20,065 bases of DNA from a virus, in IMG/VR virus record IMGVR_UViG_3300001750_000036, positions 1-20,065 of that record. One strand, written 5' to 3'. The position numbers and the translations under genes are program-made. Under the pieces are notes generated by a model. That model did not search any database and was not told the DNA's origin. It saw nothing but the letters and a program-made list of their open reading frames with translations. This document shows, one piece after another, positions 5,901 through 16,200 of the stretch. Position 1 is the stretch's first letter; each line of letters begins with the position of its first letter.

Positions 5901-6659
5901 ATGAGTGATATACCTTCAATGAAAGTAAAATTACCAAAGATTGATGTTGTAAATTATACTTTAGAGATACCGTCAACTAAAAAAGAATTACTTTATAGAC
6001 CTTTTTTAGTTAAAGAAGAAAAGATATTATTACAAGCTACACAACAAAATAATGAAAAGGATACTATTCGAGCAATAACACAAATAATTAATAATTGTAT
6101 TTTAACCGAAGATTTTAATGTTGATGAATTAACTCTTTTTGATTTAGAATATATTTTTTTACAATTAAGAGCTAAATCTATTGGTGAAGTAATAGAGTTG
6201 ACATTAAGTCATCCTAATAATAAAAATAAAAGTGGTGAAGAATGTACTGGAGTTTTCCCTTATGAATTAAATGTAGATGATATAGAAGTTTGTTTTAATG
6301 AAAAAAACAATAATGTCATTAAATTGTCTGATACTATGGGAGTAAAATTAAAATATCCAAGTTATAAATTATTACCTAAATTAACTAAAATTAAGGAGGA
6401 TAATTTTGACTCCATTTTAGATGTAATTTTAAATTGTGTAGATTATATCTATGATGGTGATAATGTTTATTATGCCAAAGATATATCAAAATCAGAGTTG
6501 AGTGAATTTTTTATGAATTTTAATACAAAACAGTTTCAAGAAGTACAAACTTTTTTTGAAACATTACCAATTATTAGAAAAGAAATAATTTATACTTGTC
6601 CGAAATGTGGTGAGGAAGAAAAAATTGTACTGGAGGGTTTGCAAAATTTTTTCACCTAA
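5901..6659 (+). CDS. 26: Baseplate hub protein, gp26-like (T4 baseplate family)
   Basis: A 252-residue protein starting two bases after gp32, with GAGGAG (5886-5891) inside the end of gene 32. The N-terminal pattern (MKVKLPKIDVVNYTLEIPST, then LLYRPFLVKEEKILLQA) and FNVDELTLFDLEYIFLQLRAKS are those of T4 gp26-like baseplate hub proteins found in T4-like and marine myophages. A CPKCG motif near the C-terminus (about residues 234-238) is followed by the end LEGLQNFFT. These proteins act in hub assembly around the tape measure. The reading frame ends on a slippery run, and a second gp51-like segment continues in the -1 frame. The gene may thus give both this product and a fusion of about 320 residues ending at 6862. 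Whether the product is a structural hub subunit or a chaperone is uncertain. Confidence 0.8.
   Translation: MSDIPSMKVKLPKIDVVNYTLEIPSTKKELLYRPFLVKEEKILLQATQQNNEKDTIRAITQIINNCILTEDFNVDELTLFDLEYIFLQLRAKSIGEVIELTLSHPNNKNKSGEECTGVFPYELNVDDIEVCFNEKNNNVIKLSDTMGVKLKYPSYKLLPKLTKIKEDNFDSILDVILNCVDYIYDGDNVYYAKDISKSELSEFFMNFNTKQFQEVQTFFETLPIIRKEIIYTCPKCGEEEKIVLEGLQNFFT
6632..6653 (+). promoter_or_regulatory. Putative programmed -1 frameshift site
   Basis: In the gp26 frame the sequence at 6644-6653 reads A AAT TTT TTC. It contains two overlapping heptamers of the X XXY YYZ form: A AAT TTT (6644-6650) and T TTT TTC (6647-6653). Six bases upstream lies GGAGGG (6632-6637), an SD-like stimulator as known for E. 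coli dnaX. The -1 frame is open from here through the gp51-like segment to 6862, while the zero frame ends at 6659. I see no strong downstream hairpin. Confidence 0.6.
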
Positions 6660-6676
6660 GCGTTGGCTATAACAGT

Positions 6677-6862
6677 TTGGTACTTTATTATAGAATCAAT
6701 TTTGCTTTAATGACACACTATAAGTATAGTTTAAATGAATTAGATAATATGATACCTTATGAGCGAGAAATTTATATAGCTTTACTTCAACAATGGATAA
6801 AAGAGGAGAATGAAAAGACAGAAAAGTTGAATAGAGAAAGAAAAGTTAAAAATAGAAAGTAA
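6677..6862 (+). CDS. 51: gp51-like hub assembly segment, probably the -1 frame extension of gp26
   Basis: The visible product (61 residues from TTG 6677) contains YYRINFALMTHYKYSLNELDNMIP followed by YEREIY, quoted here as YYRINFALMTHYKYS and LNELDNMIPYEREIY. This matches what I remember of the C-terminal or gp51-type segment of T4-like hub assembly proteins. The C-terminus is a charged helix. TTG 6677 has no ribosome site. The frame is open upstream across the end of gp26 (FFHLSVGYNSLVLYY), so translation by -1 slippage at 6644-6653 seems better than independent initiation. The fusion would append about 70 residues. The alternatives are a separate weakly started gene, or initiation at ATG 6710, which would cut off conserved residues. 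The stop at 6860-6862 runs straight into the first terminator hairpin. Confidence 0.65.
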   Translation: MVLYYRINFALMTHYKYSLNELDNMIPYEREIYIALLQQWIKEENEKTEKLNRERKVKNRK

Positions 6863-6888
6863 AAAGGTTGGGGAATCCCCAACCTTTT
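6862..6888 (+). terminator. Intrinsic terminator hairpin 1
   Basis: A perfect 12-bp stem AAAAGGTTGGGG / CCCCAACCTTTT with a three-base loop (AAT) directly after the gp51-like stop. The short U-run is formed by the 3' arm. The symmetry also allows function on the opposite strand, though no gene there needs it. Confidence 0.8.
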
Positions 6889-6892
6889 ATGG

Positions 6893-6933
6893 AGAGGTCA
6901 GGAGACGAAAACTAAGTTTTCTGACCTCTTTTT
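6893..6933 (+). terminator. Intrinsic terminator hairpin 2
   Basis: The 9-bp stem AGAGGTCAG / CTGACCTCT continues inward with AAAAC / GTTTT after a six-base bulge (GAGACG). It is followed by five T (6929-6933). It stands four bases behind the first hairpin, and its T-run shares its last base with the next late promoter. Confidence 0.8.
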
Positions 6934-6940
6934 ATAAATA
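6933..6940 (+). promoter_or_regulatory. T4-type late promoter box TATAAATA
   Basis: TATAAATA in the context CTTTTTATAAATAAG, immediately after the tandem terminators and seven bases before ATG 6948. With T4 spacing the transcript would start about 6946, two bases before the start codon. It restarts transcription for the tail genes. Confidence 0.8.
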
Positions 6941-6947
6941 AGACAAG

Positions 6948-9900
6948 ATGGATAACTCTCAAAAAGAATTAAGTAATAATTTAAAAAAAGCCGTTGAGCC
7001 TTTGGTTCAACGAACGGAAAAGTTTATTAAAGTTGTATCTGAAAATATATCAAAAAATAATAAATCTGTATCCAATATTCAAAAACCATTTATAAAAACT
7101 TTTAATTTAATAGATAAGAATTTGGGTAGTAATATTACCAAATTAGATAATATTGTTCCAGTTAAAGATAAAGAAAGTAATATTGTAACAAAAGCAATTA
7201 AACCTATTTTATCAAAATTACCAACCGCAAAAGATTTTGACCCTACAAAAATGGGCGATGTTTTCTTTTCCGCATTAGACGCTAGTGGTATAATGGGCGG
7301 AATGATGAGGCAAAGTCCAGCTTTAATGCTTGCAACAAGTTTTATCGCTAAAAAAGGTCATTCATTGATGGAAGGTTTAAGAGAAAAACGAGTACCGAAA
7401 GAAGACGGTATTAAGAAAATACCCATTAAAGATAATAAAGAAAAAGAAAAACAAATATCTCAACCTTCATTTATAAAAGAAAAAGAAGTTGAAAATATTA
7501 AAGAAACTTCTTTTAATGACACTGATTTAAATATTTTATCTAGTATTTTAAATAATATATATAATACTTTAAGAGATATATTAAATTCAGTACATAGAAG
7601 TTTTTCTTTTTCAAAAGATACAGTACAAGCTGATGAACACAATTTATTAGCTCAAAGAGAAGCTACCAGAGAACAATCAAATGCTTTACAACTTGCTTTG
7701 GGTGGAATTGCTGGTGCTGGAACATCGACTATAATTGAAGGTGATAATATTAAAAAAATGGGTGGTATGTTTTCGAGTGGCATAATGGGTATAAAAAATA
7801 CATTTATGACAGGAGCAAGTAAATTAGTTAAAGCTATTGCAAGTCCAACTGGTGCTTTAGTTGCCGGAGTTGCGGCTGTGGGGTTAGCAACCTTTGGAGC
7901 AGTTAAAGCATTAAAACGAACGGGGGAAATAACAGGAAAACAAGAAGAAAATATAACAGCTCTTGATAAAACATTAGTAGGTACTGCTGGAGCTTTAAGT
8001 GGTTTGACGCTTGGATTAGTAAAAACCGAAACTATGTATAAAGGGATACAATGGGTGGGGGATTGGTTTAAAAAATTTCCAGTATTTTTAGAAAAATTAC
8101 CTCAAATGTTTAGTATTGTAATTAAAAAATCTGTAGATTGGATTTTAGGGTTTTTTCAAAAATTTCAAGAATTTATCCCTGAATTACGAAATATGATTGT
8201 AAATATAGCTACTTGGTTTGTTAAAGTATTTAAAAATATTATAAAATTATCTTTAAAATTATTATGGGAATTAATAAAAAATCTTCCTAAAATGTTATTG
8301 GGGGTATTAAAGTTATCATTTGTTATATTTAAAAATGTAGTAATATTATTAGGACAATTATTATGGGAATCTGTAAAAATGATATTAAAGGGTTTATTAA
8401 ATATTCCTAAATTATTATGGAATGGAATAAAAGCACTACCGGATTTATTATGGAAAGGATTAAAATTATATTTTGAAATATTAAAAGGATTTTTTTTCAC
8501 ACTCCCTATGATGATAATGAAATTATTTTTAAAATTACCAATGTTATTATGGAAAGGTTTAACAAAATTTGGAAGTTGGATATGGAAAAAATTTATAAGT
8601 TTACCAACGTTAATATGGGAGAAATTACAAGGAATATTTACAGGAATTGTTGATGCTATAAAAACAGTCATTGCTACAATACCCGGAGTTAAAACCGAAG
8701 ATGAAAAAGAAATGAACAAGTTAAGAGAAGAATTAGATGATACAAGAGGCGAAAATCAAAAAGAAGTTATTATTAAAATTATAGATAAAGCTAGAGATAT
8801 AGGTACGAAGAAAGGATTGCGTCAAATAACTAAAAAAGAAGATGAAGAAGAAAGACAATTAACGGATAAAGAAAGGGCTGAAATAATAGATAAAGAAGTA
8901 GTAAAAGCCCAATTAGAATGGTTAGAAGAAATACGAGGAGTTCAGAATCTAATGTTAAGACCTTTAAGATGGCTCGGAGTAGGTGGAAAAGAAATAGAAC
9001 AAAAAGGAATTGCCGACCTAAACAAGAAAATTCAAACACTCGAAAGAGGTAAAAGTATCCCTCAATCTTCTTCTACAACACAAGAGATAAAGGTAATAGG
9101 TCAAAAAGAAAAAGGTGGGGTGATATATAAAACTGGATTATATAAACTTCATAAAGGCGAAGAAGTTATCCCATCTGATACAGTAAATAATTTAACTCCA
9201 AGCATTTTTAGTGATAAATTAACTAAAAATTTTATTCCAGCGATGGCTTCTTTTTTGATGGTAACTTCTTCAGGAATATTACAACCACAAAATAATTTTA
9301 ATACTTTTAATAATAATATAAATTCTCCAGAAAATTCAAAATTATCTACTATTATAAATAAACACATAATAGACCCCTTTGAAAAATTATTTAAAATTGA
9401 AAGTCGGGATACTTCCTCAAAAAAAATAACAACATTTAATATTAACAATATCAATAAATCTTCATCTATAAGTGATAAAAATGATACATTTACTGATATG
9501 GCTAATAAATTTAATCCTTTACGTATATTTCCGTCATTAAAAAGAAAAGAACCTAATAAAAATGACATATATAATTATTTAATAAATAATAAAGGTACAA
9601 CTCCTTTACAAGCTCAGGGGATTATAGCTAATATTGAAGCAGAGTCAAGTTTTAGAACAGGAGCGATGGGCGATTCTGGTACATCTGGAGGGTTATTTCA
9701 ACATCATAATACAAGGTTTGAAGGAATGAAAAATTATGTGGGTGGAGATAATTGGAAACAAGATTGGAGAGGTCAAATAGATTATGCTTTTACTGAACGT
9801 GAAATGAAAAAATATTTATTAAGAGAAATTAAAACTATATCAGAAGCAACCAGTTATTTTGTAAGAGATTTTGAAAAACCTAAAAATACAAATTTTGAAA

Positions 9901-10238
9901 TTAAAAAAAGAATTAAAATTGCAAAATTAAATCAAGAAAAATTAACTTTAAATCCACAAAAACAATCATTTCAACAACAATATACTATGCGTTCTAATAT
10001 CCCTACTGTAATATCTCCGTTAGAAAAGCAATATATGATGTTACAACAAAGAGAAGCTCAACGAGACACTTTAAAATTACAACAAGCAACCGAAGAAAGT
10101 CAAGTTACAAGCGGAGGGAATAATCTTGTTTCTGCAAATAATAATAATACTAATAATGTTAGTACAAATACAATAAACGTCAGTGATAGCACAGGTTTAA
10201 ATGATACGCTTATGAACATACATAAGTTTATAAATTAA
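6948..10238 (+). CDS. Tape measure protein with tail-lysozyme domain
   Basis: A 1096-residue protein, the functional counterpart of T4 gp29 by position after the hub chaperone and by composition. It would set tail length and leave the tail with the DNA. The N-terminal about 200 residues are charged helices. Around 255-345 there are Gly/Ala-rich hydrophobic segments (LVAGVAAVGLATFGAVKAL). From about 370 to 580 lies a Trp/Leu-rich amphipathic repeat region (IPKLLWNGIKALPDLLWKGL). The segment YKTGLYKLHKGEEVIPSD (about 722-745) is typical of tape-measure C-termini. At about 875-985 is a lysozyme-like domain (GIIANIEAESSFRTGAMGDS, then GGLFQHH), with a Glu in NIEAESSF the likely catalytic residue. 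It is the Phage_lysozyme2 / tail lysozyme type, which opens peptidoglycan during DNA entry. The Asn-rich C-terminus may be unstructured. The only plausible start has no ribosome site and lies almost at the predicted transcript start. Confidence 0.85.
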   Translation: MDNSQKELSNNLKKAVEPLVQRTEKFIKVVSENISKNNKSVSNIQKPFIKTFNLIDKNLGSNITKLDNIVPVKDKESNIVTKAIKPILSKLPTAKDFDPTKMGDVFFSALDASGIMGGMMRQSPALMLATSFIAKKGHSLMEGLREKRVPKEDGIKKIPIKDNKEKEKQISQPSFIKEKEVENIKETSFNDTDLNILSSILNNIYNTLRDILNSVHRSFSFSKDTVQADEHNLLAQREATREQSNALQLALGGIAGAGTSTIIEGDNIKKMGGMFSSGIMGIKNTFMTGASKLVKAIASPTGALVAGVAAVGLATFGAVKALKRTGEITGKQEENITALDKTLVGTAGALSGLTLGLVKTETMYKGIQWVGDWFKKFPVFLEKLPQMFSIVIKKSVDWILGFFQKFQEFIPELRNMIVNIATWFVKVFKNIIKLSLKLLWELIKNLPKMLLGVLKLSFVIFKNVVILLGQLLWESVKMILKGLLNIPKLLWNGIKALPDLLWKGLKLYFEILKGFFFTLPMMIMKLFLKLPMLLWKGLTKFGSWIWKKFISLPTLIWEKLQGIFTGIVDAIKTVIATIPGVKTEDEKEMNKLREELDDTRGENQKEVIIKIIDKARDIGTKKGLRQITKKEDEEERQLTDKERAEIIDKEVVKAQLEWLEEIRGVQNLMLRPLRWLGVGGKEIEQKGIADLNKKIQTLERGKSIPQSSSTTQEIKVIGQKEKGGVIYKTGLYKLHKGEEVIPSDTVNNLTPSIFSDKLTKNFIPAMASFLMVTSSGILQPQNNFNTFNNNINSPENSKLSTIINKHIIDPFEKLFKIESRDTSSKKITTFNINNINKSSSISDKNDTFTDMANKFNPLRIFPSLKRKEPNKNDIYNYLINNKGTTPLQAQGIIANIEAESSFRTGAMGDSGTSGGLFQHHNTRFEGMKNYVGGDNWKQDWRGQIDYAFTEREMKKYLLREIKTISEATSYFVRDFEKPKNTNFEIKKRIKIAKLNQEKLTLNPQKQSFQQQYTMRSNIPTVISPLEKQYMMLQQREAQRDTLKLQQATEESQVTSGGNNLVSANNNNTNNVSTNTINVSDSTGLNDTLMNIHKFIN

Positions 10239-10254
10239 AAATAATGATTATTAT

Positions 10255-10262
10255 TATAAATA
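10255..10262 (+). promoter_or_regulatory. T4-type late promoter box TATAAATA
   Basis: TATAAATA in the context TTATTATAAATAAAAAT, between the tape measure and the DUF4815 gene. The expected transcript start is about 10268, giving a leader of about 29 bases that contains the ribosome site AAAGG (10281-10285). Confidence 0.75.
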
Positions 10263-10296
10263 AAAATAATTAAAATAACAAAAGGTAAAAACTTCT

Positions 10297-13200
10297 ATGA
10301 AAAAATTCAACATAAACCCTTATTATGACGATTATGATGAGAATAAACAGTTTTATAAAATATTATTTAGACCCGGAAGATACGCACTTCAAGCAAGAGA
10401 ACTCACACAAATACAATCTATACTTCAAAATCAAATAGAGAAACAGGGTTTATATAATTTTAAAAATGGTTCTATCGTATATGGCGGAGAGAGTTTTTTA
10501 AATGATTTAGAATATTATTATTTAAACAATTCTTATGATGGGGTAGAAATAACCGAAGAATTATTAAAAACTTTTCTTGGTAAAAAATTTCAGACAGAAG
10601 ATGGCACTAAAACTATAATAATTCTAAATTATGAATTAGAGTCTGAAAATACTCCTTTTATTATTCACGTTACTAATTTAAGTGGGCTTGAAATTTTACC
10701 AAGTGATATTTTTTTATTAAAAGATACAGTTGAAATATCAAGTGATTTAATTCTCGGACAAATTAAATTTCAAATTTATTCTGCTCCAGCGACACAAAAA
10801 TATTCAGGTGTGTCAACAAATGTATTTATTTCAGAAGGGATATTTTTTATAAATTCATATTTTGTTTATTGTCCGGCACAGCAATTAGTTATTTCAAAAG
10901 ATGAGCCAGCAAACGGAAAGATAGGTTTGGCAGTTAAAGAAATAATTGTTGACGAAAAAGATGATGTTTCACTTTTAGACCCGGCAAGAGGAGTTGATAA
11001 TTATAATTCTCCGGGTTCACATAGATATAAAATAGATTTAAAATTGGATAAAAGACCACTAGAATATATAGAAGTTTATGATAAAGAGTTAAGAATTATA
11101 AACCAACCTGATATAGATTTTATTGAATTATTAGAAATTAAAAATGGCATTGTAGAAAAACAAACATTATATCCAGAAAGGGGAGCTATACAAAAAGAAA
11201 TTGCTAGAACTATCAGGGAGTTACATGGTAATTTTTATATAGACCCATTTATCCCTGAAGTTATTGATAGTCCAGAGGAAAGTGTTGACGACCCAACCTT
11301 TGATATAAAAATAGACCCCGGTGTTTATTATGCTAGAGGAAATCGAGTTGAAACTATTGCCGATAGTTTTGTTGAAGTAAAAAAAGCTAGAACTTATAAT
11401 CCACTTGTAAATCAAAATATCAATTTTCAATTTGGGAATTATATAGTGTTAAGGGGTTTACTAGGAAAAATTGAAGTGTCTGCTAATAAAACTGTAACGC
11501 TAATAAACAAAGTTATAACAGGCAAAAATATATCAGAAGAAGATTATGATAAAATGGTAATAGGACACGCAAAAGTTCGGAGTGTTGTATTTCACGAAAA
11601 TTATATGAGTTCTGGTACTAATAAAGTAAAAATAAGAATGTATTTATATGATATACAGATGATAAGCGGAAATATAAAAGATATAATGGGGATTATAACC
11701 TCTACTTATATCACTGATTTAAAACAACACGATGTTATATTTAAAGGTGATGTTGATACAGATTCTTTAGATAAAAATGTTGAAACTTTTTTAGGCGACA
11801 CAAAATATAATACAACTTTGTATAAAATGCCTTATGACGTTATAAGAAGTATTAGAGAAGAAGGTAAAACCATAAATGAAGGTGGATTACCTTGTTTATC
11901 TTATCAATATCAAAAATTATATCAAAATGTTTCTATAAAATCAGGAATAAGTGTACCTATATTTTCTCCTAGTGCTAGGGATAATTTTATACCAGCGGAA
12001 GGTGAAATAAGTAGAGCTATTGCGACACAAAATTATATTATTATTATAAAAAGTGGAACATACACAAATCCAGATGGCATTAAATTTATGGGTGGAAGTT
12101 TTTTAAATTTAATGGATATGGGTATAACTTTATCTATTGACAAAAAAAGAACTGCTGAAGCTCCGGATACATTAAGAATAAAATTTGACTCTGGAAGTAA
12201 TAAAACTTTTACAGGTATAGTTGATATATATGTTAATTTAATCAGACAATCCGCAAGAGAAAGACAAAAATTATTAGATATAAGAAATTTGAATTTTAAA
12301 TTTCCTAATATTCATTTAGAAAAAACAGATAATCTTTATACGTCTGATATTCATAAAATAATAGGTATTTATGACAGTGCCGACCCTGACATTTTTATAA
12401 TTCCAAGTAATTATATAATAAATCCTATAACAGGGGATTTAGAGGATGAAGATGGGAATATTGCTTTTTTAAATAGAGCAGATTTTTATGATTTTGATAA
12501 TGGACAAAGAGATAATACTTATGAATATGGAAATATTACTTTGAAACGTTTATCTCCTGCTCCAGAAGGACAGTTATTAGTGATAATAGAATACTTTAAT
12601 CACGTTTATGAAGGGAACTCACCACTTATAACGGTTAATTCTTATAATGATATTAACTATGCTGATATACCAAATTTTACTAATTCAAGTGGTGAATTAT
12701 TAGAATTAAGAGATTATATAGATTTAAGAATTAAAAGGTCTAATACTATATTTGAAAATGAAACGTCAACTATAACACATATAATAGAAGATAAAGACGA
12801 GCAAGGAAATATTGAAAGTTTTAATGGAGTATTGACAGATAACTACGAAGAAATTGATTATCCAGTTCCATACTCATTTTTAAATTTAGATTATAGTTAT
12901 TATCTTGGTCGAATAGACCGACTAATATTAAATGAAAATTATCAATTTCAGTTGGTAGAAGGGGTATCAAGTTTAAAACCAGAAGCTCCACACGAACCTT
13001 TTAATAGTATAAGTCTTTTTTATATTAAAGTTCCAGCTTATACATTTAATACTATAGAAACTACGTTTGAAATGTTTGAACATAAAGGCTATACGATGGA
13101 TGATATAGGCGAGATAGACCAAAGGGTAAAACAATTAGAGTATTATACTTCTTTAACACGTTTAGAACAGGATACTAAAAATTTAATTGTAAGAACAGAA

Positions 13201-16200
13201 GATGGAGAAGAAATATTTAAAAATGGAATTTTAATTGATAGTTTTGAGGGACATTCAATCGGAGACGTAAATAATCCTGATTATGACTGTGCTATTGATT
13301 ATGAAAAAAATGAATTAAGAGCACCTTTTGAAAATGAAAATTATGAATTAGAATATAAACCTGAAATTTCAAAAGATGTTGCAAAAGCTGATGATATTAT
13401 TACATTACCTTTTACAACTAAACCTTTTTTAGAACAACCACTTGCAACAAAATGGCAAGTTGTAAATCCTTTTGCTTTAAATTTTTATCTTGGAATTGTT
13501 AGATTATTTCCGGGAACAGATAATTGGTTCAGTAGAGAAAACAGACCATACGTTAAAGCTAATATAAATGGAATAAATAACAACTGGATTTCAAGAATTT
13601 TAGATAGAAAACGTGAAGCATATCATAGAACAACTAGAAAGATGAGAGAACGAGGTTATGGAACAATGTGGGATGAGTGGGAGTCATTATGGTATGGTAG
13701 GTCAATAGCTGAATTAAAAGAAAGCAACTCACCACTAGATAAATTTGGAGCTAGTAATCCTATGAACCCATACGGATATACAAAAGCTATTAAAGATATG
13801 ACAAAAACAAACACAAGAAAGGGTATAAGTAAATGGAAAAAACCCGGTGATTTTAGTAATATATTTAAAAAGGATGATAGAAAACTAATAAATTTAGGTA
13901 TTCAACCACTTATTAGGGATAGAACACTTGCTTTTTACGGAAAATCTTTTAAACCGAATACAAAATTAAATGCTTTTTTTGATAAAATTAATGTTGATAA
14001 GACTTTAAGACCAGCCGCAGACGTAATGATAAATTATAAAACTTCTAGGAGATTTGGGCTTTATGAAATGGTTGAGGTATATGAGGTTAATGAAAAAGGG
14101 CATTTATTAAGTACAACTAGATTGGGTACTGGTAGAGTAGCTTTAAATGATTTATATTGTAAAAAATGTAAAACAACAGATAAATCTTATATTTTAAAAA
14201 TAACGGATATATCAGACCCTAAAGCATTTACTCCTGAACCCGGAAAAATTAAAAAGATTTTTGGAACAAGATATGGGGACATCAATATTAAAGATGGTAA
14301 AACTTGGACATATTTACCGGCCGGAATTATTATGGGGTTTGATTATAAAGAAGTTGGAGAACCTTTAATAACAGATGATAGGGGTAGATGTGCTGGAGAA
14401 TTTACAATCCACCCAAGAATGAATTATTTTCCTGTACGAGTAGGAAGAAAAGTATTTAGACTAATTGATAAGACACAAGAAAAGAAAGGGTTACTTGATA
14501 AATTAGAAAATATAAGAGATACTTTAACCAATGGTGATGCTGAGTATTTTGCTTCTGGTGGGGGGAGGGAAATAAATGGTTTATTTGGTGTAAGAGGTTT
14601 ATTAAGACGTAGGAACTCAATAGATACAGAATTTATTTATGATAATGTAATGGATAGAGATTTAAACGGAACAACAAGAAGTAAAAAATGGGTTGACCCA
14701 TACTCACAAATTTTTACAGTAGACGAAAACGAATACCCAGAAGGTTGTTTTATAACATCGGTTGATTTATTCTTTAAAGATAAAGACGAAGATTTTTCTA
14801 TAAAAGTTGAAATAAGACCAGCGGATAATGATTATCCAGATATATGTCATTCTTTACCTTTTTCAGAAATTGAACTTGAACCGGAAGATGTTATTGTTAT
14901 TTCAAAACCTAAAAATGTTAAAGAAATAAATGAAAATCCTACAACATTTACTTTTGAAGCTCCGGTATATTTAAGAGGTGGGAAACAATATGCTTTAGCA
15001 GTTATGTGTCATTCTAATAAATATAAAATTTATACATCCGAAGTTGGTCAAAGAGTGATAGGTTCAAATGTTAGGGCAACAGCCGCACCTTATTTTCCAC
15101 TACTACTTAAAGCTCAGAATTTAATGGATTGGAAAACTGATTCAGAAGAAAATTTTATGATGAAAATTCATAGAGCTAGTTTTGATATTACAAAGAAAGG
15201 AGAGGCATATTTTAGTAGTTTAAAACAAGAAGAAGAAACTATACATTTAATGAATTGTCAAATATCGAGTATGTATAAACTACCAAGTACGGAAAATAAT
15301 TTTTATTATAGGGGTGTAGATGTATTTAGTGGACAATATGATACAGATTATTATAGATTTCCTAACAAAGAAAACTTATATTTTATAAACACAAAACGAT
15401 TAAAAGAACCTGATGATTTAAAAATAAAAATAGTTCTTGAAAGTGAAGATGAAAGAGTATCACCTGTAATTGATATAGAAAATTCATCTTTTATTGGTGT
15501 CCATAATGTAATAAATGATGGTGATTTGATAGATAGTGATTTTTTTGTAGTAGAACCCGGAGAAGGTTTTGATATAACAAATCCACCTAATACTTATGAT
15601 GGAAGTATATCAGTTATTGGAACAGGAAGTGATATAAAAGCAACAGCAAAAATTGATAATGATGGGAAATTGATAGATATAAATGTCCTCGAAGGTGGAA
15701 AAGGTTATTATGAATCTCCAGAAATAAATGTATATGGCGGTGGGTCATCCCCATTTATTATAATTAACGGAGAAACAAATAATGCTGGTGGTAATGCGGA
15801 GGCAAGATATATTACGAGGAAAGTTGAATTGACAACAGGTTATATATCAAATACATTGAGGGTATTTATTGAAGCGTATAAACCTTATGGAACTAATATT
15901 GAAGTTTATTATAAAGCGAAACATATTGACGACCCCGACCCTTTTGATTATAAACCTTATAAAAGAATGAAATTAAAAACTAATTTACAAACACAATTTT
16001 CTGAAATGGAAGATGATATTATAGAATATGAATATTATCCTAATAATGTAGAATTAGATGACCCGGAACTGGCTCAATATAAAAGTTTAACAACAAGCAC
16101 TTTTTATGATGGTTATTCAACTTTTGCAATTAAAATAACAATGTATTCAAGTAATCCGCAAACTGTACCAATAATATCATTGTTAAGGGCAATCACCGGC

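Noticed and set aside
9353-9360. TATAAATA inside the tape-measure gene
   Set aside because: It lies within coding sequence in a very AT-rich stretch, with no gene start or ribosome site behind it; chance is likely.
8165-9568. Minus-strand open frames opposite the tape measure (8165-8719, 8830-9039, 9149-9568)
   Set aside because: They are shadows of the strongly supported + strand gene with no start signals of their own.
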